Assembly: GCA_934196125.1 (NCBI GenBank)
Contig: CAKPVT010000026.1
Location: 1-28,380 of the forward strand
DNA length: 28,380 bases
Source of the DNA: an uncultured Streptococcus sp.
Lineage (GTDB): Bacteria > Bacillota > Bacilli > Lactobacillales > Streptococcaceae
Direction of reading: 5' to 3'
Position 1 is the first letter of the stretch. Every line of letters starts with the position of its first letter. This document shows positions 14,171-22,465 of the stretch, in pieces. The notes below the pieces were generated by a model that searched no databases, had not been told where the DNA came from, and saw nothing but the letters and a program-made list of their open reading frames with translations. A program made the translations under genes and the position numbers.

Positions 14171-14200
14171 CAAAAAAATCATGGAAAAAATTCCATGATT
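14171..14200 (-). terminator. Terminator of the DUF1033 gene
   Basis: AATCATGGAA/TTCCATGATT, a perfect 10-bp stem with a TTTT loop, followed by a T-rich run on the minus strand. It covers the DUF1033 stop codon and lies 23 bases above the CIN-box, so it shields comG from read-through. Confidence 0.85.
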
Positions 14201-14567
14201 ACGATTCTAATTTACAATTTTGAGGTCTCGGTCTTGATTCATCATTTTGAACGTTAAAATGATAAGAAAAAGTCCCTTCAGGTAATTCTTGACCGTCTTT
14301 GAGCATTAAAATGGAATGGTACTGTTGCAGATAATCACCACAATTCTCACACCAACGTTGCTCTGTTTTATCCCAGAAAGCCGCCTGAAGATTATCATGA
14401 CATTTACAACTTGGTAAAGTCGTTTTAAGAGATAACCATTCTGTTTTGTAGAAAGAGAAAGCATCCTCAAAATACTCAAAACATTTTTCTTCTATAATAT
14501 CTTTTTGCCAATCTTTCAAGAACCACCACGGCTCCCAATCCCCATACATTTTTATCACTTGATACAT
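14199..14567 (-). CDS. DUF1033 family protein
   Basis: This 122-residue soluble protein starts MYQVIKMYGDWEPWWFLKDW. Four cysteines form two pairs (CKCH near residue 55 and CENC near residue 75), suggesting a small metal or disulfide site. The N-terminal aromatic-rich region is typical of DUF1033, which sits between rpoC and comG in many streptococci. ATG 14567 has GGAAG 9 bases upstream. A TATAAT (14592-14597) gives it its own promoter, and it has its own terminator. Function unknown. Confidence 0.85.
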   Translation of the reverse strand: MYQVIKMYGDWEPWWFLKDWQKDIIEEKCFEYFEDAFSFYKTEWLSLKTTLPSCKCHDNLQAAFWDKTEQRWCENCGDYLQQYHSILMLKDGQELPEGTFSYHFNVQNDESRPRPQNCKLES

Positions 14568-14591
14568 TTAACACACTTCCTTACGGAATTT

Positions 14592-14597
14592 ATTATA
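14592..14597 (-). promoter_or_regulatory. -10 of the DUF1033 gene
   Basis: Perfect TATAAT on the minus strand, 24 bases before the start codon. The -35 region is only A/T rich. Confidence 0.5.
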
Positions 14598-14671
14598 TAA
14601 AAAATAAAATCTTTTTAAAAAGAATTTGCTTATTTAGGATTATTATCAGCAAAATTCCGATGATATCAAGC

Positions 14672-14705
14672 AAAAAGGTCTGAGAATTTTCCTCTCAGAC
14701 CTTTT
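14672..14705 (-). terminator. rpoC terminator
   Basis: AAAAGGTCTGAGA pairs with TCTCAGACCTTTT around a 7-base loop, a 13-bp perfect stem ending in T's. It starts 29 bases after the rpoC stop. Confidence 0.88.
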
Positions 14706-14734
14706 CATTTATTAGCATAAAATGTGAATTAACC

Positions 14735-17700
14735 TTATTCAGCATCTGTTGAAACAGTTGCTTCAACTGTTTCTGCTTCTTCACTAGTTTCAAGTTCATT
14801 AACAGCTTGTGGTTCAAGGTTGCGGTAACGAGCCATACCTGTACCAGCTGGAATGATTTTACCGATGATAACATTTTCTTTAAGACCAAGAAGATGATCT
14901 TTCTTACCACGGATAGCAGCATCTGTAAGAACACGAGTTGTTTCTTGGAATGATGCGGCTGACAAGAATGAGTTAGTTTCAAGCGAAGCTTTTGTAATCC
15001 CCATAAGCACTGGACGTGATGTTGCAGGGATACCACCAGAGATAACAACATCTTTGTTAGCATCCGTAAAGTCTGCAATATCCATAAGTGTGCCCGGGAG
15101 AAGTTCTGTATCACCTGGATCCATGATACGAACTTTGCGAAGCATTTGGCGAACCATTACTTCGACGTGTTTATCACCGATTTCTACCCCTTGGCTACGG
15201 TAAACTTTTTGTACTTCAGCAAGAAGGTAAGTTTCAACTGATAATGTGTCACGAACTTCAAGGAGACGTTTAGGTTGGATAGAACCTTCAGTAAGTGGAG
15301 CACCACGGTGTACCTCATCACCAACAGCAACCTTCATGCGGGCAGTGAATGGTACCACGTATTCACCCATACCAGTTTTACCTTGAACGTAAACTTTCTT
15401 AGTACGTGTAGAAGCATCTTCTTCAATGTCAACAACAGTACCTTTAACTTCAGTGATAACGGCTTCCCCTTTAGGATTACGAGCTTCAAAGATTTCTTGG
15501 ATACGAGGAAGACCTTGTGTGATATCGGTATTTGACGCAACCCCCCCCGTGTGGAAGGTACGCATTGTAAGCTGTGTACCAGGTTCACCGATAGATTGAG
15601 CGGCAATTGTACCAACTGCTTCACCAACTTCAACCGCATCACCTGTTGCAAGGTTGACACCATAACAGTGACGGCAGACACCATGACGAGTGTTACATGT
15701 AAATACTGAACGGATTGTAACTTCTTCAATACCAGCTTTAACAATTTCAGCTGCCGTATCTTCAGTAATCAATACGTCTGGACCAACGATAACTTCGCCA
15801 GTTTCAGGGTGTTTAACAGATTTTTTAGTGTAACGACCAACAAGACGTTCTTCAAGAGTTTCTGTAACTTCTTTACCATCAGTGATAGCACGGATGACAA
15901 GACCACGGTCAGTTCCACAATCGTCTTCACGAATGATAACGTCTTGGGCAACGTCAACCAAACGACGAGTAAGGTAACCAGAGTCGGCAGTCTTAAGGGC
16001 TGTATCGGTCATACCTTTACGAGCACCGTGAGTTGAGAAGAACATTTCCAAGACAGACAAACCTTCACGGAAGTTAGACAAGATAGGCAATTCCATGATA
16101 CGTCCATTCGGAGCAGCCATCAAACCACGCATACCGGCAAGTTGTGAGAAGTTAGAGATGTTACCACGAGCTCCTGAATCCATCATCATAACGATAGGAT
16201 TCTTAGGATCTTGTGTTTCAATCAGACGTTGTTCAAGTTCTTCTTTAGCTTCACGCCATGTTGTTGTAACAGCAACATAACGGTCATCATCAGTCATCAA
16301 ACCACGACGGAAGGCTTTGTTGATTTGTTCAACTTTGCTGTGAGCTGCATCGATAATTTCTTGTTTGTTATCGATAACTGGGATATCGGCGATACCCACT
16401 GTTAAACCAGCAAGAGTTGAATGATAGTAACCAAGGTCTTTCAAGCGGTCAAGGAAAGCTGATGTTTCTGTTGTACGGAAACGTTTAAAAATTTCCGCAA
16501 TGATATTTCCAAGATTTTTCTTCTTAAATGGTACATTGATTTCCAAGCTTTCAATAGCAGATTGAATATCTTGTCCTGGTGCCAAGAAGTACTTATCTGG
16601 AGTTTTTTCTGTTAGATTAACATTGTTTGGCTCTTGAAGGTAAGGTAAATCCTCAGGCATGATATCATTGAAGAGAATCTTACCTACAGTTGTAACCAGG
16701 ATTTTATGTTTCTGTTCATCAGTCCATGGTTTATTTGGCATGCTATCAACGGCAATACCCACACGAGTATGCAAGTGAACATAACCATTACGGTAAGCCA
16801 TAACTGCTTCATCACGGTCCTTGAAGATCATTCCTTCACCTTCACGACCCGGTTCTTCCATAGTAAGGTAGTAGTTACCAAGAACCATATCTTGAGATGG
16901 TGTTACGACTGGTTTACCATCTTTAGGGTTAAGGATGTGTTCTGCGGCAAGCATAAGAAGACGTGCTTCAGCTTGTGCTTCTTCAGAAAGTGGCACGTGG
17001 ATGGCCATTTGGTCACCATCGAAGTCGGCATTGTAGGCTTCACAAACAAGCGGGTGAAGACGAAGTGCTTTACCATCGATAAGGACTGGTTCGAAGGCTT
17101 GGATACCCAAACGGTGAAGAGTCGGTGCGCGGTTAAGAAGCACTGGGTGTTCTTTGATAACTTCTTCAAGAATATCCCAAATACGTTCATCACCACGTTC
17201 AACCATACGTTTAGCTGCTTTAACGTTACCAGCATAGTCACGCGCAACGATTTCACGCATTACGAATGGTTTGAACATTTCGATAGCCATTTTACGTGGC
17301 ACACCACATTGATACATTTTAAGTGTTGGACCTACGGCGATAACTGAACGTCCAGAGAAGTCAACACGTTTACCAAGCAAGTTTTGACGGAAACGACCTT
17401 GTTTACCTTTAAGCATGTGGCTCAAAGATTTAAGGGGACGACTACCAGGACCAGTGATTGGACGACCACGACGACCGTTATCGATAAGAGCATCAACAGC
17501 TTCTTGCAACATACGTTTTTCATTTTGCACGATGATACCTGGGGCATTCAATTCAAGCAAACGAGCCAAACGGTTGTTACGGTTGATAACACGACGGTAA
17601 AGGTCATTCAAGTCAGATGCAGCGAAACGTCCACCATCCAATTGAACCATTGGACGAAGATCTGGTGGAATAACTGGCAAGATGTTAAGTACCATCCATT

Positions 17701-18373
17701 CTGGTTTGTTACCAGATTTGTAGAAAGCATCAAGCACGTCCAAACGACGGACAGCTTTGATGCGTTTTTGCCCTGTTGTTGTTTTCAATTCTTCTTTAAG
17801 TTCAGCGATTTCAGATTTCAAATCAATGCGTTTAAGAAGATCTTGGATAGCTTCAGCACCCATTTTCGCAACAAATGATCCTTGTCCGTATTCTTGTAAT
17901 TTTTCACGATATTCACGCTCAGTCAAAAGTGATTTGGGTTCAAGCGGAGTATCTTTTGGATCGATAACTACGTAAGCAGCGAAGTAAATAACTTCTTCAA
18001 GAGCACGTGGACTCATGTCAAGAGTAAGTCCCATGCGTGATGGAATACCTTTGAAGTACCAGATGTGTGATACTGGAGCTTTTAATTCAATGTGCCCCAT
18101 GCGTTCACGACGAACTTTAGCACGTGTTACTTCAACACCACAGCGGTCACAAACAATTCCTTTATAACGAATACGTTTATATTTACCACAAGCACATTCC
18201 CAGTCTTTTGTTGGTCCAAAGATTACTTCATCAAAAAGACCTTCACGTTCTGGTTTGAGCGTACGATAGTTGATTGTTTCAGGTTTTTTAACTTCACCAT
18301 AAGACCATGAACGGACTTTACTTGGTGAGGCTAATGTGATTTGCATACTTTTAAAACGATTTACGTCAACCAC
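14735..18373 (-). CDS. rpoC: RNA polymerase beta-prime subunit
   Basis: The full-length 1212-residue protein has the N-terminal zinc ligands Cys60, Cys62, Cys75 and Cys78 (CACG and CDRC), the rudder and switch regions, and the catalytic NADFDGDQ (448-455) holding the active-site magnesium. The second zinc site is visible as CNTRHGVCRHCYG. The start is GTG 18373 with AGAAAGG upstream. The C-terminus is acidic and Glu/Thr/Val rich. It follows rpoB after a structured 177-base gap without a clear promoter, so the two are likely cotranscribed. Confidence 0.99.
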   Translation of the reverse strand: MVDVNRFKSMQITLASPSKVRSWSYGEVKKPETINYRTLKPEREGLFDEVIFGPTKDWECACGKYKRIRYKGIVCDRCGVEVTRAKVRRERMGHIELKAPVSHIWYFKGIPSRMGLTLDMSPRALEEVIYFAAYVVIDPKDTPLEPKSLLTEREYREKLQEYGQGSFVAKMGAEAIQDLLKRIDLKSEIAELKEELKTTTGQKRIKAVRRLDVLDAFYKSGNKPEWMVLNILPVIPPDLRPMVQLDGGRFAASDLNDLYRRVINRNNRLARLLELNAPGIIVQNEKRMLQEAVDALIDNGRRGRPITGPGSRPLKSLSHMLKGKQGRFRQNLLGKRVDFSGRSVIAVGPTLKMYQCGVPRKMAIEMFKPFVMREIVARDYAGNVKAAKRMVERGDERIWDILEEVIKEHPVLLNRAPTLHRLGIQAFEPVLIDGKALRLHPLVCEAYNADFDGDQMAIHVPLSEEAQAEARLLMLAAEHILNPKDGKPVVTPSQDMVLGNYYLTMEEPGREGEGMIFKDRDEAVMAYRNGYVHLHTRVGIAVDSMPNKPWTDEQKHKILVTTVGKILFNDIMPEDLPYLQEPNNVNLTEKTPDKYFLAPGQDIQSAIESLEINVPFKKKNLGNIIAEIFKRFRTTETSAFLDRLKDLGYYHSTLAGLTVGIADIPVIDNKQEIIDAAHSKVEQINKAFRRGLMTDDDRYVAVTTTWREAKEELEQRLIETQDPKNPIVMMMDSGARGNISNFSQLAGMRGLMAAPNGRIMELPILSNFREGLSVLEMFFSTHGARKGMTDTALKTADSGYLTRRLVDVAQDVIIREDDCGTDRGLVIRAITDGKEVTETLEERLVGRYTKKSVKHPETGEVIVGPDVLITEDTAAEIVKAGIEEVTIRSVFTCNTRHGVCRHCYGVNLATGDAVEVGEAVGTIAAQSIGEPGTQLTMRTFHTGGVASNTDITQGLPRIQEIFEARNPKGEAVITEVKGTVVDIEEDASTRTKKVYVQGKTGMGEYVVPFTARMKVAVGDEVHRGAPLTEGSIQPKRLLEVRDTLSVETYLLAEVQKVYRSQGVEIGDKHVEVMVRQMLRKVRIMDPGDTELLPGTLMDIADFTDANKDVVISGGIPATSRPVLMGITKASLETNSFLSAASFQETTRVLTDAAIRGKKDHLLGLKENVIIGKIIPAGTGMARYRNLEPQAVNELETSEEAETVEATVSTDAE

Positions 18374-18435
18374 TAGTTTTACCTTTCTTTATTGTCCTTT
18401 TGAAAATAGCAGAGCTACTTTCTAACTTGTCACGA

Positions 18436-18458
18436 CTTACAAACTTTTTGTTTGCAAG
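18436..18458 (-). other. Hairpin in the rpoB-rpoC gap
   Basis: CTTGCAAAC/GTTTGTAAG forms a 9-bp stem with an AAAAA loop on the minus strand, without a T-run. A second pairing, ACTCACCC with GAGTGAGT, spans 18479-18517. This may be an RNA processing or stability element; that is inference. Confidence 0.45.
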
Positions 18459-18550
18459 ACATTATTTATCGTTATAGGACTCACTCAAACAATCTGACTA
18501 GGAAAGGCAAGGGTGAGTTGCACTTTCCATGTCTAAATTGTTGTTTCCTA

Positions 18551-21500
18551 TTATTTGTTTTCTTCAGCAGAAACTTCTACTTTTTCAGCAGATTCAGTTT
18601 CTTGTTTTTGACGAGCTTTTTCAAGCTCATCAACGTGCATAACATCGTCGTCTTCACCTTCATCAAGATCACGAAGTTCTACTTCGTTGTCATCTTCATC
18701 AAGCACACGCATATCAAGACCAAGTGATTGCAATTCTTTAACAAGCACTCGGAATGATTCTGGTACACCTGGTTTTGGAATTGGTTTACCTTTAGTGATA
18801 GCTTCATAAGCTTTAAGACGTCCAGTCACATCATCTGACTTGTATGTCAAGATTTCTTGAAGGACATTTGATGCACCATAAGCTTCCAAAGCCCAAACTT
18901 CCATTTCACCGAAACGTTGTCCACCAAATTGCGCTTTACCACCAAGAGGTTGTTGTGTAACAAGTGAGTAAGGACCAACTGAACGAGCGTGAAGTTTATC
19001 ATCAACCATGTGGTGAAGTTTGATCATGTACATGATACCAACAGAGACACGATTATCAAATGGTTCACCTGTACGACCGTCATAAAGAACTGTCTTAGCG
19101 TCGCCATCCATACCAGCTTCACGAACAGTATCCCAAAGGTCTTCTGAAGTTGCCCCGTCAAAGACTGGAGTTGCAATGTGAATACCGAGGTTACGAGCTG
19201 CCATACCAAGATGAAGTTCCATAACTTGTCCGATATTCATACGAGATGGCACCCCAAGAGGGTTCAACATGATATCAACTGGAGTTCCATCTGGAAGATA
19301 TGGCATGTCTTCAACAGGAACGATACGAGAAACAACCCCTTTGTTTCCGTGACGACCGGCCATTTTATCTCCGACTTTGATTTTACGTTTTTGTGCAATG
19401 TAAACACGAACGAGCATGTTGACACCTGATTGCAATTCATCACCGTTAGCTCGTGTGAAGATTTTAACATCACGAACAACACCGTCTCCACCGTGTGGCA
19501 CACGAAGTGATGTATCACGTACTTCACGAGATTTATCACCGAAGATTGCGTGAAGAAGGCGTTCTTCAGCAGAAAGGTCTTTTTCACCTTTAGGTGTTAC
19601 TTTACCTACAAGGATATCACCATCTTTAACTTCAGCCCCGATACGGATAATACCCATTTCGTCAAGGTCTTTAAGAGCTTCTTCACCAACGTTTGGAATT
19701 TCGCGAGTGATTTCTTCAGGGCCTAACTTAGTATCACGTGTTTCTGATTCAAATTCTTCCAAGTGAACAGATGTGTAAACATCTTCTTTAACAAGACGTT
19801 CGCTCATGATAACGGCATCTTCATAGTTGTAACCATCCCATGTCATGTAGGCAACGATTGGGTTTTGACCAAGCGCCATTTCACCTTTTTCCATAGAAGG
19901 TCCGTCAGCAATAAAGTCACCTTTTTCAACAATATCACCAACTTTAACAAGTGTACGTTGGTTGTATGCTGTACCTGAGTTTGAACGACGGAATTTAGTA
20001 ATGTGGTAAACATCAAGTGAACCATCTTCACGACGAACTTCAACTTTTTCAGCATCTGAGAAAACTACACGTCCATCGTGTTTAGCGATAACAGCGGCAC
20101 CAGAATCGTGAGCTGCTTGATATTCCATACCAGTACCAACATATGGTGCATGTGGGTCAATCAATGGCACCGCTTGACGTTGCATGTTAGCACCCATAAG
20201 GGCACGGTTTGAGTCATCATTTTCAAGGAAAGGAATACATGCTGTCGCAACGGCAACTACTTGTTTAGGAGAAACATCTACGAAGTCAACGATGTTTGAT
20301 GGGAATTCTTGGTTATTACCTTGGTGACGTCCCATAACGATTTCTTCAGCGAATGTTCCATCTTCGTTAAGTTTTGAGTTAGCTTGCGCTACTGTATATT
20401 CATCTTCTTCATCGGCAGTCAACCAAACAATTTCGTTTGTAACCACACCAGTAGCACGGTCAACTTTACGATATGGTGTTTGGATGAAACCATATTTATT
20501 AAGATGTCCGTATGTTGACAAGTTATTAATCAAACCGATGTTAGGTCCTTCAGGAGTTTCAATCGGACACATACGACCATAGTGAGTGTAGTGCACGTCA
20601 CGAACTTCATAACCAGCACGGTCACGAGTCAAACCACCAGGTCCTAAGGCTGACAAACGACGTTTGTGAGACAATTCAGAAAGTGGGTTGTGTTGGTCCA
20701 TGAACTGTGACAATTGAGAAGAACCGAAAAATTCTTTAACAGCCGCAGTTACAGGACGAATGTTGATGATTTGTTGTGGTGTCAACACTTCATTGTCTTG
20801 AACTGACATACGTTCACGAACATTACGTTCCATACGAGCAAGACCAATACGGAATTGGTTAGCAAGCAATTCACCAACAGCACGAATACGACGGTTACCA
20901 AGATGGTCGATATCGTCAACTTTACCAAGACCTTCAGCAAGGTTAAGGAAGTATGACATTTCAGCCAAGATGTCTGCTGGTGTAAGTGCACGCGCTTTAT
21001 CATCAGGATTGGCATTACCTACGATTGTAACAACGCGGTCTGGGTCAACTGGTGACACAACTTTGAATTTTTGAAGAACAACAGGTTCAGTGACAACAGC
21101 GTAATCATTTGGTGTGTAAACAAATTTGTTAAGATCACCATCTAATTGTTCAGCAATTGAATCAATCACGTCACGTGTCATTACTGTACCAGCTTCAACA
21201 AGAATTTCACCAGTTTCAGCATTAACCAAGTCTTCAGCAATGGTTTGATTCAAGAGACGAGTCTTGACGTTAAGTTTTTTATTGATTTTGTAACGTCCAA
21301 CAGCTGCCAAGTCATAACGACGTGGGTCAAAGAAACGAGCTACAAGCAAACTACGTGAGCTATCAGCTGTTTTTGGTTCACCTGGACGAAGGCGTTCGTA
21401 AATTTCTTTAAGTGCTTCGTCAGTACGTGAATCTGCTGGATTTTTGTGAATATCTTTTTCAATAGTATTACGAACGAGCTCGCTATCACCAAAGATATCC

Positions 21501-22123
21501 ATGATTTCATCATCACCTGAGAAACCAAGTGCACGTACAAGTGTTGTAAATGGAATTTTACGTGTACGGTCAATACGTGTGTAAGCAATGTCTTTTGAAT
21601 CTGTTTCTAATTCAAGCCAAGCTCCACGGTTGGGAATTACAGTTGAACCGTAACCAACTTTACCGTTTTTATCAACTTTATCGTTGAAATAAACACCAGG
21701 AGAACGAACCAACTGAGAAACGATAATACGTTCACCACCATTGATGATGAATGTACCCATTTCGGTCATAATTGGGAAATCACCGAAGAAAACTTCTTGA
21801 GTTTTGATTTCTCCTGTTTCTTTATTAATCAAACGGAAGGTTACAAAAATAGGTGCTGAATAAGATGCATCGTGGATACGAGCTTCTTCAAGCGTATATT
21901 TAGGCTCTTTTAACTCGTAACCAACAAATTCAAACTCCATAGTATCCGTAAAGTTTGTAATCGGAAGTACATCTTCAAAAACTTCTCTCAATCCATTATC
22001 CAAGAAGTCTTTAAAAGAATCCGTTTGAATTTCAATCAAGTTAGGTAAATCAAGAACTTCCTTGATTCTTGAAAAGCTACGACGTGTACGGTGTTTCCCG
22101 TACTGAACTTCATGTCCTGCCAA
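18551..22123 (-). CDS. rpoB: RNA polymerase beta subunit
   Basis: This 1190-residue protein is complete, from MAGHEVQYGKHRTRR to a long acidic tail (EVELRDLDEGEDDD). The rifampicin region GSSQLSQFMDQHNPLSELSH (467-486) is wild type, with Asp476, His486 and Ser491 in place, so no classic resistance change is seen. The start is TTG at 22123 with GAAGGAG upstream; later Met codons would cut conserved sequence. Its promoter lies about 310 bases upstream behind a leader with a terminator-like hairpin. Confidence 0.99.
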   Translation of the reverse strand: MAGHEVQYGKHRTRRSFSRIKEVLDLPNLIEIQTDSFKDFLDNGLREVFEDVLPITNFTDTMEFEFVGYELKEPKYTLEEARIHDASYSAPIFVTFRLINKETGEIKTQEVFFGDFPIMTEMGTFIINGGERIIVSQLVRSPGVYFNDKVDKNGKVGYGSTVIPNRGAWLELETDSKDIAYTRIDRTRKIPFTTLVRALGFSGDDEIMDIFGDSELVRNTIEKDIHKNPADSRTDEALKEIYERLRPGEPKTADSSRSLLVARFFDPRRYDLAAVGRYKINKKLNVKTRLLNQTIAEDLVNAETGEILVEAGTVMTRDVIDSIAEQLDGDLNKFVYTPNDYAVVTEPVVLQKFKVVSPVDPDRVVTIVGNANPDDKARALTPADILAEMSYFLNLAEGLGKVDDIDHLGNRRIRAVGELLANQFRIGLARMERNVRERMSVQDNEVLTPQQIINIRPVTAAVKEFFGSSQLSQFMDQHNPLSELSHKRRLSALGPGGLTRDRAGYEVRDVHYTHYGRMCPIETPEGPNIGLINNLSTYGHLNKYGFIQTPYRKVDRATGVVTNEIVWLTADEEDEYTVAQANSKLNEDGTFAEEIVMGRHQGNNQEFPSNIVDFVDVSPKQVVAVATACIPFLENDDSNRALMGANMQRQAVPLIDPHAPYVGTGMEYQAAHDSGAAVIAKHDGRVVFSDAEKVEVRREDGSLDVYHITKFRRSNSGTAYNQRTLVKVGDIVEKGDFIADGPSMEKGEMALGQNPIVAYMTWDGYNYEDAVIMSERLVKEDVYTSVHLEEFESETRDTKLGPEEITREIPNVGEEALKDLDEMGIIRIGAEVKDGDILVGKVTPKGEKDLSAEERLLHAIFGDKSREVRDTSLRVPHGGDGVVRDVKIFTRANGDELQSGVNMLVRVYIAQKRKIKVGDKMAGRHGNKGVVSRIVPVEDMPYLPDGTPVDIMLNPLGVPSRMNIGQVMELHLGMAARNLGIHIATPVFDGATSEDLWDTVREAGMDGDAKTVLYDGRTGEPFDNRVSVGIMYMIKLHHMVDDKLHARSVGPYSLVTQQPLGGKAQFGGQRFGEMEVWALEAYGASNVLQEILTYKSDDVTGRLKAYEAITKGKPIPKPGVPESFRVLVKELQSLGLDMRVLDEDDNEVELRDLDEGEDDDVMHVDELEKARQKQETESAEKVEVSAEENK

Positions 22124-22330
22124 GTTTTTTACTCCTTCATTAAAATACAGAGGTCAATAAATGTCACATAACCCGATTCCCTTCATTTTGACGAGAATCA
22201 TCATTATTTGTCATCTTGACCTTTATAGTTAGGCTGCTCGTTAAAACACCCTGCCAAGTGTGTCGTTGATGTGAATTTTTAGAATCTTTAAATATAGGTT
22301 ACAACTCCTATTTTTTCTAAAATCAGGCAC

Positions 22331-22376
22331 AAAAAGAGCAGCTAAATCTGACCAATAAAAGTTTGATTTAACTGCT
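22331..22376 (-). terminator. Terminator-like hairpin in the rpoB leader
   Basis: AGCAGTTAAATC pairs with GATTTAGCTGCT (12 bp, one G-U) around a 16-base loop, then CTTTTTG. It lies downstream of the rpoB promoter and so would cut most transcripts short unless bypassed. It also serves as the only visible terminator for pbp1b. Confidence 0.7.
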
Positions 22377-22380
22377 GTAA

Positions 22381-22410
22381 GCCTTAGTTGGACAATATTT
22401 CAACTAAAGC
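22381..22410 (-). promoter_or_regulatory. Upstream hairpin, possible antiterminator partner
   Basis: GCTTTAGTTG pairs with CAACTAAGGC (10 bp, one G-U). Its flank CTGCT (22409-22413) can alternatively pair with AGCAG (22372-22376), the 5' arm of the terminator hairpin, which would weaken termination. Confidence 0.45.
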
Positions 22411-22431
22411 AGACGACAAATAGTTGTTAAT

Positions 22432-22460
22432 ATTATACCTTATTTTTTCAATTTTTGCAA
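22432..22460 (-). promoter_or_regulatory. rpoB promoter
   Basis: TTGCAA (22455-22460), a 17-base spacer, TATAAT (22432-22437). It begins six bases after the pbp1b stop. Confidence 0.75.
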
Positions 22461-22465
22461 GTATA

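Larger units (their letters stand above)
22124..22430 (-). promoter_or_regulatory. Long rpoB leader with structured RNA
   Basis: About 300 bases lie between the promoter (22432-22460) and rpoB with no supported ORF. The leader holds a first hairpin (22381-22410), a terminator-like hairpin (22331-22376), then about 200 bases without an obvious element. It may be a transcription attenuator or contain a small RNA of about 100 bases. Confidence 0.55.

Noticed and set aside
16706..17347. 213-codon plus-strand frame inside rpoC
   Set aside because: Antisense shadow of rpoC with His/Phe/Thr-rich low-complexity translation and no ribosome site.
20660..20730. Rifampicin-resistance change in rpoB
   Set aside because: Asp476, His486 and Ser491 and their neighbours are the sensitive-type residues.
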